A DNA stretch of 64,000 nucleotides. It comes from Yinghuangia sp045039925 (GTDB lineage Bacteria > Actinomycetota > Actinomycetes > Streptomycetales > Streptomycetaceae). Positions within the stretch are counted from its first letter, which is position 1; every line of letters begins with the position of its first letter. The notes under the pieces are model-generated. The model had not been told where the DNA came from, made no database searches, and was given only the letters and a program-made list of their open reading frames with translations. Position numbers and translations under genes: made by a program. The stretch spans positions 992,001 to 1,056,000 of the forward strand of contig CP108400.1 of NCBI GenBank assembly GCA_045039925.1. Direction: 5' to 3'. Shown in pieces: positions 24,836 to 33,297 of the stretch.

Positions 24836-25339
24836 ATGGGCAGGTCGCGCACGTATTCATGGGACGACCCGGCGGTGACCGCCGGGGGCGCCGCGTCGAT
24901 GGCGGGGCTGGAGTTCCTGAACGCGATGATCGCCGGCCGCTTCCCGCCGCCCCCGATCGCCGCGACCCTCGGCTTCACCCTCGACGAGGTCGAGCACGGA
25001 CGCGCGGTGTTCTCGATGACGCCGGGCGAAGAGCACTACAACCCGATCGGCAGCGTGCACGGCGGGGTGTACGCGACGCTGCTCGACTCCGCTGCGGGCT
25101 GCGCGGTGCACACCACGCTGCCCGCCGGCATCGCCTACACCTCGCTCGACCTGTCGACCCGCTTCCTGCGGCCGATCGGCTTCGACACCGGCCGGATCCG
25201 CGCGGTCGGCCGGGTGCGCAGCCAGGGCCGTCGCACCGCGATGGCGGAGGCCGAGCTGCTCGACTCCCAGGACCGGCTGCTCGGCCACGCCACGAGCACG
25301 TGCATGATCTTCCCGATCCCGGGCGCGCAGCCCGCATAG
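24836..25339 (+). CDS. PaaI-family hotdog-fold thioesterase
   Basis: A 167-residue hotdog thioesterase. The family motif is NPIGSVHGGVYATLLDSAAG near residues 68-87, including the HGG loop and the catalytic Asp. It would hydrolyse an aryl- or acyl-CoA thioester in the cytosol. GAGGAG lies about 7 nt before ATG 24836. It diverges from the HxlR regulator, its probable controller, and is followed after 11 bp by a DinB-like gene. Confidence 0.92.
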   Translation: MGRSRTYSWDDPAVTAGGAASMAGLEFLNAMIAGRFPPPPIAATLGFTLDEVEHGRAVFSMTPGEEHYNPIGSVHGGVYATLLDSAAGCAVHTTLPAGIAYTSLDLSTRFLRPIGFDTGRIRAVGRVRSQGRRTAMAEAELLDSQDRLLGHATSTCMIFPIPGAQPA

Positions 25340-25350
25340 AGTCGGGGCCC

Positions 25351-25932
25351 ATGAGCACTGCCGACGGAAGCACGGGCGCAACGGCGGACGGAACGGCGCG
25401 CGGCACCGAGCCGGAGAGCGCCGACGCACCCACGCGGCGCATCGACCCGCCGTTCCTGGGCGGCGAGCGCGAGACGCTGCGGGCGTACCTCGACTACCAC
25501 CGCGCGACGCTCGCGTGGAAGTGCGACGGGCTCGGCACCGAGGAGCTGCGCAAGCGCTCGATGCCGCCGTCGACGCTGTCGCTGCTGGCGCTGGTCCGGC
25601 ACATGGCCGAGGTCGAGCGCACCTGGTTCCGGCGGGTGGTCAACGGCGAGGACATCCCGCTGCGCTGGTCCGCCGAGGGCGACTTCCAGGTCGCGTACGA
25701 CGCCTCCACCTCGACGCGCGAAGAGGCTTTCGACGCGTGGCGGACCGAGGTCGAGCACGCGCGCCGCATCGAAGCCGCCGCCGCGTCGCTGGACGTGACG
25801 GGCCATCAGGCACGATGGGGCGAGGACGTCTCGCTGCGTTTCGTGATGCTGCACATGATCCACGAGTACGCCCGCCACAACGGCCACGCCGACTTCCTCC
25901 GCGAAGGCGTCGACGGCACCGTCGGCGCGTAG
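25351..25932 (+). CDS. DinB/DUF664-family protein
   Basis: A 193-residue four-helix-bundle protein of the DinB-like superfamily (DUF664). The metal-site histidines are likely in LVRHMAEVERTWF and in HMIHEYARHNGHADFLRE. Members include mycothiol- or bacillithiol-dependent transferases, but many have no known activity. The first 30 residues are low complexity. TAGAGT lies 8 nt before ATG 25351, and the gene starts 11 bp after the thioesterase stop, so it is probably transcribed both with it and from its own promoter. It converges on the AfsR-like gene. Confidence 0.9.
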   Translation: MSTADGSTGATADGTARGTEPESADAPTRRIDPPFLGGERETLRAYLDYHRATLAWKCDGLGTEELRKRSMPPSTLSLLALVRHMAEVERTWFRRVVNGEDIPLRWSAEGDFQVAYDASTSTREEAFDAWRTEVEHARRIEAAAASLDVTGHQARWGEDVSLRFVMLHMIHEYARHNGHADFLREGVDGTVGA

Positions 25933-25944
25933 CGCCGCCGGCGG

Positions 25945-28900
25945 TCACGGCCCGTCCGCGCCGCCACCGTCCTCGGCCCAGACGCCGCCCTCGAACGCGG
26001 CCTGGAACGCCGCCTCGTAGGCATCCGCGCCGAGCACCTTGCGGGCGGCCGACTCGATGCGTTCGACGTCGGCGCGTTCGGCCGGCGCCAGCGCGTGGCC
26101 GGTCGAGACACGGGCCCGGTGGGCGGCACCGAGCAGCGCCGCCCCGCGCGCCGCGTCGCCCGCCAGCACGCTCGCCCCCGCGAGCCCTTCGTAGCCGAGC
26201 GCGAGCATGCGCGGGTCGCCGACCCGGCGGGCCGCCGCGACTCCCTCGCGGTGGTAGGCCGCCGCCGTCTCGGCGTCACCCCGCAGTTCGGCGATGAACC
26301 CCAGTTCGGCCGCGGTGATGGCGACGCCCGGCGGCCCGTCGTAGGCGCGCGACCAGTCGAGCCAGGGCAGCAGGATGCGCTCGGCGTCCGCGTACCGGCC
26401 CTGGCGGCGCGCGGCCAGGGCGAGGCCCAACTCGGCGAACATCGCCGCCGTTTCGTCGTCCAGGTCGTACGCCATGCGCAGCGCGCGCTCGTGGAACGCG
26501 TCGGCGTCGGCGAAGTCGCCGCCGAGCAGCGCGTACCGGCCGAGCAGCGCCAGCCTGCCGGAGTACTCGGCCCACAGGCCCAGTTCCTCGGCGATGCGCA
26601 GCCCGTCGCGCGCGATGCCGGCGGCCTCGGCGTAGTCGCCCCGCACCTCGGCGAGCGCGCCGAGGGTGTCACCCGCGCGCAGGACGCCCCATCGGTCGCC
26701 GAGCCGGGTGAACAACCGGTGGCTCTCCTCGGCGTAGCGGCGGCAGGCGGCGAGGTCGCCGTCGATCTGCGCCTCGTACGCGGTCAGGCTCAGCGCCGCC
26801 GCGATCCCCCACTGGTCGCCGAGGGCGCGCAGGGCGGCGAGGGCGTGCCGCACGAACGCGCGGCTGTCACTCGAATCGCCGTACCACCAGAAGGCGGTGG
26901 CGAGGAGCAGTTCGGCGTACGCGACGTCCCGCGCGCTGTCCGCGTCGAGTGCGGCGCCGTCGAGGGCCGCGAGCGCCTCCCGTGCGGTGCCGAGGCCGCT
27001 CGGGTCGATGTCGGACGCCATGGCGACGGCGGCACGCAGCACGACCGCGCGGGTACGCAGCGCCGCGGGCGCGTCGCCCGACGCGGCGAGCGCGATGTCG
27101 AGGACGCGGCACGCCTCGCGCGGACGGCCTCGGAGGTACCAGGACCACGTGGCGGCGGCGGCCGGCCGCAGCGCGCCCGCGGCGTCGCCGTGCGCCGCGG
27201 CGTGTTCGACGGCGCGGCGCAGGTTGGCGTTCTCGGCGTCGAGGAGTTCGAGCCAGCGGCGTTGCTCGGGGCCGCGCAGGTAGGGCTCGGCGCGGACCGC
27301 GAGGTCGGCGAAGTAGCGGTGGTGCCGGGCCGCCGCGGCGGCGAACTCGTCGGCTTCGCGGAGGCGTTCGAGGCAGTATTCGGCGACCGATTCGAGGAGG
27401 CGGTAGCGGGGGCGCGCGGCGCCGTGCGAGGTGACGGCGACGAGCGACCGGTCGACCAGCCGGGCGAGCACGTCGGCGACGTCGGCGGACGCCACCTCGC
27501 CGCCCGCGCAGACCGCCTCCGCGGCGTCGAGCGTGCAGCCGTCGGCGTGCACGGCCAGGCGGCGCAGCACCGCGCGTTCGGGGCCGCCGAGCAGGTCCCA
27601 GCTCCAGTCGATGGCGGCCCGCAGGGTCTGCTGGCGGGCGGGGCCGCCGCGTTGCCCGGTGGCGAGGACGCGGAAGCGGTCGTCGAGCCGGGCCGCCAGC
27701 TCGTGGACGCCGAGCGCGCGTACCCGGGTCGCGGCGAGTTCGAGGGCGAGCGGGATGCCGTCGAGGCGCCGGACGATGGTGGCGACGGCCGGCGCGGTGC
27801 CGGCGTCGAGGGCGAAGCCGGGGGCCGCGGCGGCGGCGCGGTCGAGGAACAGGCGTACGGCGCCCGCCTCGGCCATGGTCCGCAGGTCGGTGTCGGACGC
27901 CGGGCCGCCGCCGCGGGCGGCCGATCCGTCGGGGCCGTCCGCCGCGGCCGTGGCGCCTGGGGCACTTGAGCCGGTCGAGGCGCCGGACCCGTTTGCGGCG
28001 CCCGGGTCGCTCGGCCGCGGCAGTCCGCCCGCCCCGCCGCCGCGGCCGCGCGGCAGCGGCGCGGGCAGGCTGAGCGGCGGGACCGGCCACTGCGCCTCCC
28101 CCGGTACTGCGAGCGGTTCCTGACTGGTCGCCAGCACCGTCAGCCCGGGCGCGCTGTGCAGCAGCGCCGCGACGACCTCGGCGGCGGGCTGGATCACGTG
28201 CTCGCAGTTGTCGAGCACGAGCAGCAGCTTCCGCCCGCGCAACGCGGTGGCCAGGCGGTCGACCACGGAGACTCCGCTGCGCCCGATGGCGCCCTTGAGG
28301 TTCTCGCGTATGTCGTCGCGCAGGTCGAGGACGGCCGCGATCACCTCGGCGATGTCGAAGACGTCGCAGACGCACTCCATCGACGGGAGCCGGCCGGCGA
28401 GTTCGACGAGCCAGACCCCGTCGGGGAACGCCTCGGGCGACCGCTGGGCGGCGGTCGCCAGCGCGAGCCGGGTCTTGCCCACGCCCGCGGGTCCGGTGAG
28501 GGTCACCAGGCGGCCGGCCGCCAGCAGCGCGCCGACCTCGCCGACGGCCTGGTCGCGGCCGACGAGCGTGGTGAGGGAGGTGGGCAGGTTGGTGCGTCGG
28601 CGGGGCGGCCGGTCGACGGCCTGCGGCGGGTCGAGTGCGGGGTCCTGTTCCAGGATCGCCTGGTGCAGGGCCAGCAGTTCGGGTCCGGGGTCGACGCCGA
28701 GTTCGTCGGCGAGGCGGGCGCGGAGTTCGCGGAAGCCGTCGAGGGCTTCGCTCTGGCGTCCGGCGCCGTAGAGGGCGCGCAGGTGCGCCGCGTGCAGGCG
28801 TTCGCGCAGCGGGTGCCGGGCGGCGAGGGCGGCCAGTTCCGCGACCAGCAGGCGGTGTTCGCCGAGGGCGAGCCGGGCCTCGGCGCGTTCCTCCAGCGCG

Positions 28901-29418
28901 GTGAGGCGTTCCTCTTCGAGCCGGTCGGCCCAGGCGCGGGCGAAGGGCAGGTCGCCGAAGTCGGCGAGGGCGTTGCCGCGCCAGAGCGCGAGGGCGTCGG
29001 TGAGCAGGGCCGCGCGCGTACGGGGGTCGTCCGTCTCGCGGGCGCGGGCGACGAGTGCCGCGAAGGCGTCGGCGTCGAGCGTGGCGGCGTCCGGATCGCC
29101 GAGGCGGGTGCCGTCGGGGCGGGTCCCGTCGGCGGCCAGCAGGTAGCCGGGACGCCGCGACACCACGAGGTCGCGGGCTCCGGGGTTCGCCTCGTCGAGG
29201 GCGCGGCGCAGTTGGGAGACCTTGGCCTGGAGCGCGTTGGCGGGGTTGGCCGGCAGCGCGTCGCCCCACAGGTGGTCCACCAGGGCGTCCGCGGAGACCG
29301 CACGGCCGCGTTCGGCGAGGAGGGCGGCGAGCAGCACACGCACCTTCAACTCGGGTACCCGCACCGGCCTCCCGTCGGCGGTCCACACCTCCAGGGGACC
29401 CAGGACTCCGAAGCGCAT
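25945..29418 (-). CDS. AfsR/SARP-family regulator with NB-ARC ATPase and TPR region
   Basis: A 1157-residue regulator. Residues 1 to about 95 are an OmpR-type winged helix (MRFGVLGPLEVW; LPANPANALQAKVSQLRRALD), and about 100-245 the bacterial transcriptional activation domain (BTAD). An NB-ARC/STAND ATPase follows, with Walker A TGPAGVGKTR near 312 and Walker B KLLLVLDNCEHV near 401. The C-terminal half has TPR-like helices. A Gly/Ala/Ser-rich linker of about 45 residues interrupts the ATPase region near 455-505. TACGGT 6 nt before ATG 29418 indicates a leaderless mRNA. Such proteins activate secondary-metabolite or stress genes. Three 11-bp repeats lie between it and a divergent efflux pump, its likely target. 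Confidence 0.93.
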   Translation of the reverse strand: MRFGVLGPLEVWTADGRPVRVPELKVRVLLAALLAERGRAVSADALVDHLWGDALPANPANALQAKVSQLRRALDEANPGARDLVVSRRPGYLLAADGTRPDGTRLGDPDAATLDADAFAALVARARETDDPRTRAALLTDALALWRGNALADFGDLPFARAWADRLEEERLTALEERAEARLALGEHRLLVAELAALAARHPLRERLHAAHLRALYGAGRQSEALDGFRELRARLADELGVDPGPELLALHQAILEQDPALDPPQAVDRPPRRRTNLPTSLTTLVGRDQAVGEVGALLAAGRLVTLTGPAGVGKTRLALATAAQRSPEAFPDGVWLVELAGRLPSMECVCDVFDIAEVIAAVLDLRDDIRENLKGAIGRSGVSVVDRLATALRGRKLLLVLDNCEHVIQPAAEVVAALLHSAPGLTVLATSQEPLAVPGEAQWPVPPLSLPAPLPRGRGGGAGGLPRPSDPGAANGSGASTGSSAPGATAAADGPDGSAARGGGPASDTDLRTMAEAGAVRLFLDRAAAAAPGFALDAGTAPAVATIVRRLDGIPLALELAATRVRALGVHELAARLDDRFRVLATGQRGGPARQQTLRAAIDWSWDLLGGPERAVLRRLAVHADGCTLDAAEAVCAGGEVASADVADVLARLVDRSLVAVTSHGAARPRYRLLESVAEYCLERLREADEFAAAAARHHRYFADLAVRAEPYLRGPEQRRWLELLDAENANLRRAVEHAAAHGDAAGALRPAAAATWSWYLRGRPREACRVLDIALAASGDAPAALRTRAVVLRAAVAMASDIDPSGLGTAREALAALDGAALDADSARDVAYAELLLATAFWWYGDSSDSRAFVRHALAALRALGDQWGIAAALSLTAYEAQIDGDLAACRRYAEESHRLFTRLGDRWGVLRAGDTLGALAEVRGDYAEAAGIARDGLRIAEELGLWAEYSGRLALLGRYALLGGDFADADAFHERALRMAYDLDDETAAMFAELGLALAARRQGRYADAERILLPWLDWSRAYDGPPGVAITAAELGFIAELRGDAETAAAYHREGVAAARRVGDPRMLALGYEGLAGASVLAGDAARGAALLGAAHRARVSTGHALAPAERADVERIESAARKVLGADAYEAAFQAAFEGGVWAEDGGGADGP

Positions 29419-29519
29419 CCCGCCACCGTAATGCACCGGCCAAACCGGCACCGCCTCGTGCGCGCGGGGTGACCTGCGGGAATGCGCGCGCGGCGGTCGC
29501 CCGGCCGGCGCCGTCAGAC

Positions 29520-29566
29520 GACCCGAAGCCGACCGTAAGCCGATCCGAAGCCCGGCTCGGCAGTGT
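29520..29566 (+). promoter_or_regulatory. SARP-type operator: three 11-bp direct repeats before the efflux gene
   Basis: GACCCGAAGCC (29520-29530), GACCGTAAGCC (29531-29541) and GATCCGAAGCC (29542-29552) are perfectly contiguous, and the next bases contain a -10-like CAGTGT at 29561-29566. Direct heptamers with 4-bp spacers, an 11-bp period, placed about 8 bp upstream of the -10 box, are the known site architecture for SARP/AfsR regulators. The site faces the DHA2 efflux gene. Confidence 0.72.
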
Positions 29567-29692
29567 GCGGTTGTCGGCGGAACACGGGTCGGCCGGTCGG
29601 CCTGAACTCCGGCCGCGGCCCGTGACCGCCCCGCGACGCAACCGCGACCGCGACCGCCCCGGTCCTCCCGTCCCCGCTTCCAGGAGTCCGTC

Positions 29693-31330
29693 ATGCATGT
29701 CACCGCCTCCGCAGGTATCGAAGGCCCCGCACCGGCCGACCGCCGCGCGTGGCTGGGCCTGTCCGTGCTGGCCCTCGCGACGCTGCTGCTGTCGTTCGAC
29801 GTCACGCTGCTCTATCTCGCCGCACCACAACTGAGTGCGGATCTGGATCCGAGCAGCACCCAGATGCTCTGGATCATGGACATCTACAGCTTCATGATCG
29901 CGGGCTTCATGGTGACCATGGGCACGCTGGGCGACCGCATCGGCAGGCGCAAGGTCCTGCTGGTCGGCGCGCTGGCGTTCGGGGCGGCGTCGCTGCTCGC
30001 GGCGTACGCGCCGAACGCCGAGACCCTGATCGCCGCCCGTGCCCTGCTGGGCGTGGCGGGCGCGAGCGTCCTGCCGTCCACGCTGTCGCTGATCGGCGTG
30101 CTGTTCCGCGATCCGCGGCAGCGGGCGTTCGCGATGGGCGTCTGGGCCGCGTCGTTCTCGGTGGGCATCGCGCTCGGCCCGGTCATCGGCGGGCTGATGC
30201 TGGAGGCCTTCTGGTGGGGCTCGGTGTTCCTGATCGCGGTGCCGATCATGGGCGTGCTGCTGGTGGCCGGTCCGCTGGTGCTGCCCGAATACCGCAACCC
30301 CGGCGCCGGTCGCCTCGACCCGACGAGTGTCGTGCTCTCGCTGGCCGCCATCCTGCCGGTCGTCTACGGCATCAAGCAGATCGCCAAACACGGCGTGGAC
30401 GGCGTCTCGGCCGGCGCGCTGGTCTTCGGCGCGGCGATGGGCGTGTGGTTCGCGTTGCGGCAGCGCCGCCTGGAGCACCCGCTGCTGGACGTACGCCTGT
30501 TCGCCGACCGCTCCTTCAGCGCGGCCCTGGCCACCAGCACGCTGGTGGGTGCGGCGCTGGGCGGCACGTACCTGTTCATCACGCAGTACCTGCAACTCGT
30601 CGAGGAGCTGTCGCCGCTGGAGTCGGGCCTGTGGCTGGTGCCGGGCTCGCTCGCCCTGATCGCCACGTCGATGCTGGCGCCGGTGGCCACCCGACGGTTC
30701 CGCCCCGCGTACGTGCTGGCCGTCTCGCTGCTCGTCTCCGCCGTCGGGTACGCGCTGCTCACCCAGGTCGGCGAGGGCGGACTCGCGGTGCTGATCGTCG
30801 GGTTCGTCCTGCTGTACGCCGGCACCGGCCCGGAGATGGCGCTGGCCACCGACCTGGTGGTGGGGTCGGCGCCGCAGGAGAAGGCCGGTTCGGCGTCCGC
30901 GATGCACTCCACGGGCGGCGAGTTCGGCATCGCGTTCGGCGTGGCGGTGATCGGCAGCATCGGGACCGCGGTCTACCGGGACGAGCTGTCCGGGAAGATC
31001 CCCGGGACGGTGCCGGCCGACGCGGCCGGCGCCGCGGAGGACTCGATGGCCGCGGCGCACGCCGCGGCGGCCGAACTGCCGGACGGGGTCGCGCAGTCCC
31101 TGATGGAGCCCGCCCGTGACGCGTTCGTGAGCGGCCTGGGTGCGGTGTCGGTGGTGGCGACGGTGCTGATCGTGGCGCTGGCCGGCCTGGTGCTGGTGGC
31201 CCTGCGGCACGTTCCGCCGAGCGGGACGGGAGCGGTTCCGGACGCCGGCAGCGACGACGCCCCGGAGGCCAGGCAGGAACAGGAAGACAGCGCGGTCGAG
31301 GAGGCGGCTCCGGTGGCGGCCCGCGGCTGA
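29693..31330 (+). CDS. DHA2-family (14-TM) MFS drug efflux transporter
   Basis: A 545-residue proton antiporter with about 14 membrane segments. Motif A reads GTLGDRIGRRKVLL after the second helix, the motif-C-like segment SFSVGIALGPVIGG lies in helix 5, and EAFWWGSVFLIAVP is typical of QacA/SmvA-like pumps. It would export cationic or hydrophobic compounds. AGGAG lies 7 nt before ATG 29693. It diverges from the AfsR-like regulator and carries a SARP-type repeat array in its promoter. A second DHA2 pump (33298) is clearly a paralogue. Confidence 0.94.
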   Translation: MHVTASAGIEGPAPADRRAWLGLSVLALATLLLSFDVTLLYLAAPQLSADLDPSSTQMLWIMDIYSFMIAGFMVTMGTLGDRIGRRKVLLVGALAFGAASLLAAYAPNAETLIAARALLGVAGASVLPSTLSLIGVLFRDPRQRAFAMGVWAASFSVGIALGPVIGGLMLEAFWWGSVFLIAVPIMGVLLVAGPLVLPEYRNPGAGRLDPTSVVLSLAAILPVVYGIKQIAKHGVDGVSAGALVFGAAMGVWFALRQRRLEHPLLDVRLFADRSFSAALATSTLVGAALGGTYLFITQYLQLVEELSPLESGLWLVPGSLALIATSMLAPVATRRFRPAYVLAVSLLVSAVGYALLTQVGEGGLAVLIVGFVLLYAGTGPEMALATDLVVGSAPQEKAGSASAMHSTGGEFGIAFGVAVIGSIGTAVYRDELSGKIPGTVPADAAGAAEDSMAAAHAAAAELPDGVAQSLMEPARDAFVSGLGAVSVVATVLIVALAGLVLVALRHVPPSGTGAVPDAGSDDAPEARQEQEDSAVEEAAPVAARG

Positions 31331-31404
31331 TCGGCCCGGCGGGCGGCCTAGTGGTCGGCCCGCCGTCCGGTACTCACCACTCACCACTACTCGCCGCTCG
31401 CAGT

Positions 31405-31449
31405 CGAGGTCGGCAAGTCCCCAAGGAATCGCGGGACTTGCCGACCTCG
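31405..31449. terminator. Bidirectional hairpin terminator
   Basis: A perfect 17-bp stem (CGAGGTCGGCAAGTCCC at 31405-31421 with its complement at 31433-31449) closes an 11-nt loop. It lies between the convergent DHA2 pump and SDR genes, so it can terminate both, although there is no T-tract. Confidence 0.85.
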
Positions 31450-31489
31450 GCTGTTCGGTGCCCGGTGCTCGGTGTCGCGCGTCGCGTTT

Positions 31490-32296
31490 TTAGTGGACGG
31501 TCAGGCCGCCGTCGGGGCTGATCACCTGACCGGTGATGTAGCTGCCCGCGTCCGAGGCGAGCAGCAGCGCGGGGCCGACCATCTCCTCCGGCGCGGCCAT
31601 GCGGCCCATCGGGGACGACTTGGCCATCGACGCGACGGTCTCGGGCGTGTTGTTGCGGACCATGTCGGTGTCGACGGTGCCCGGGGCCAGCGCGTTGACG
31701 CGGATGTTCTCGGCGGCGAGGGCGCCGGCCGCGGAGCGGGTGAACGCCAGGAGGCCGGACTTCGCCGAGGCGTACAGCGACGTCGGCTCGGAGCGCAGGA
31801 AGACGCCGGCGCTGATCACGTTGATGACGGACGCGCCGACGGTGCTGCGGCGCAGGTGCGGCAGCGCGTACTGGGTCAGGAAGACCGGACCGCGCAGGTT
31901 GACGTGGAACGACTTCTCCCACGCCTCGGGGGTGTAGTGCCCGATCGGGAGCGTGAGCGGGTTCGCGGCGTTGTTGACCACGATGTCGATGCCGCCGAAG
32001 CGCTCGACCGTGCGGTCCACGAGGTTCTGCAGCGCGTCGAGTTCGCCCATGTGCGTCGCGACGGCAAGGGCCTCGCCGCCCGCGGCCTCGATGTCCTTGA
32101 CCGCCGCGTCGCACGAGTCGGCCTTGCGGCTGGCGACCACGACCTTCGCGCCGCGCGCCGCGAAGCCCTTGGCGATGGCCAGGCCGATGCCGCGGCTGCC
32201 GCCGGTCACGATCGCCACGCGTCCGGTCAGGTCGAACGGATCACGCGCGGCGCCCGCGCCTGCGTCGGGTGCGGTGCTGGTCGGGTTGTCGGACAT
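31490..32296 (-). CDS. SDR-family oxidoreductase
   Basis: A 268-residue classical short-chain dehydrogenase. The cofactor loop TGGSRGIG is at 31-38, NNA at 108-110, and the catalytic residues are N133, S162, Y175 and K179 (YASAK). It would use NAD(P)(H) to interconvert a hydroxyl and a keto group. ATG 32296 is preceded by GGAGG about 6 nt upstream. It diverges from a TetR regulator 213 bp away and converges on the DHA2 pump, from which the strong hairpin separates it. Confidence 0.93.
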   Translation of the reverse strand: MSDNPTSTAPDAGAGAARDPFDLTGRVAIVTGGSRGIGLAIAKGFAARGAKVVVASRKADSCDAAVKDIEAAGGEALAVATHMGELDALQNLVDRTVERFGGIDIVVNNAANPLTLPIGHYTPEAWEKSFHVNLRGPVFLTQYALPHLRRSTVGASVINVISAGVFLRSEPTSLYASAKSGLLAFTRSAAGALAAENIRVNALAPGTVDTDMVRNNTPETVASMAKSSPMGRMAAPEEMVGPALLLASDAGSYITGQVISPDGGLTVH

Positions 32297-32472
32297 CGGG
32301 CCTCCGTGCCGTCGTCGCCTGTGCCGTGGGTGTGTCGCGGCGAGCCGCGCACACGACCAGAGAAAACCGGTTTTCTTAGCTCCGGTCAAGTTCTTGCTAC
32401 CACCGCACACCGCGCTCCGGAAGTGCCACGTCCCGCGCCGGCCGGCCGCGGCCACACGTCGGACAATCCGAC

Positions 32473-32503
32473 TGAGACAAACATGTCTCATATGAGGTAT
32501 GGT
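32473..32503 (+). promoter_or_regulatory. TetR operator and leaderless promoter
   Basis: TGAGACA-AACA-TGTCTCA (32473-32490) is a perfect 7-bp-arm palindrome. GAGACA within it (-35-like) plus an 18-nt spacer leads to TATGGT (32498-32503), 6 nt before the TetR start codon. The palindrome therefore overlaps the promoter of the TetR gene, as expected for autorepression. It could also serve the divergent SDR gene. Confidence 0.75.
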
Positions 32504-32509
32504 CGCATC

Positions 32510-33058
32510 ATGTCCACCGACCGCGAACACGTCCTGCGCGAAGCCGCGACCCAGTTGATCCGGCGTCCCGCGTCCTCCATGGACGAGATCGCGCGCGCGG
32601 CCGGGATCAGCCGTGCGACTCTGCACCGCCTCTACCCGGGTCGCGACGCCCTCGCCCTCGCTCTCGGCGCCCGCGCGCTGGAGCAGGTGGAGGCCGCAAT
32701 CGATGCGGCGCGCATCGAGGAGGGCGACGCGGGGGACGCGTTGCGGCGGCTGGTCGACGAGCTGATGCCGATCGCCGAGTTCCTCGGGTTCCTCTACGGC
32801 GAGAACGCGCTGCTGGACGTCCCCGAGATCGACGCCGCGTGGGAGCGCATCGACAGACGCGTGACCGCGGTCGTACGCCAGGGCCAGCTCGCCGGGTCGG
32901 TCCGTGTCGACCTGTCGGCGCAGTGGATCGCCGAGGCCACGTTCTCGCTGGCGGTCGGTGCCGGCTGGGCGGTGCGCGACGGGCGGCTCGCCCGGCGCGA
33001 GGCGCCGCAGGCGGTCGTCGAACTGCTGCTCGGCGGCGTGCTGCGCACGGAGCGCTAG
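32510..33058 (+). CDS. TetR-family transcriptional regulator
   Basis: A 182-residue TetR regulator with the HTH SMDEIARAAGISRATLHRLY at residues about 24-43 and a helical ligand domain. ATG 32510 is chosen because TATGGT lies 6 nt upstream; nearby ATGs at 32483 and 32492 lie inside the operator. It precedes a DHA2 efflux pump by 239 bp on the same strand and diverges from the SDR gene. Repression of the pump with induction by its substrate is the usual arrangement, but I infer it from position. Confidence 0.9.
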   Translation: MSTDREHVLREAATQLIRRPASSMDEIARAAGISRATLHRLYPGRDALALALGARALEQVEAAIDAARIEEGDAGDALRRLVDELMPIAEFLGFLYGENALLDVPEIDAAWERIDRRVTAVVRQGQLAGSVRVDLSAQWIAEATFSLAVGAGWAVRDGRLARREAPQAVVELLLGGVLRTER

Positions 33059-33297
33059 CTAGCACCGGACGACGTCTTCGGCCCAGTCCTCGTTCGCGTT
33101 TCCCGCGACCCCGACCCCGACCCGCGATCCGGCTCCCCCTCGGTGCCCGGCGGCGTATCCGCCCGGCGCGGGCACCGCACCCGCGCGGTCCAACCGACCC
33201 GCGGGGCGTCGGTGACGCTTATCCATCTTTCTCCCGAATTCCCCCTTCCTTCCCGACTCTTCTCCCTTGCCTGCTCCACCCTGACCTGGGACTTCCT

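Noticed and set aside
26867..31387. A 1506-residue minus-strand frame
   Set aside because: Arg/Pro/His-rich shadow of the AfsR-like and DHA2 genes; no domains.
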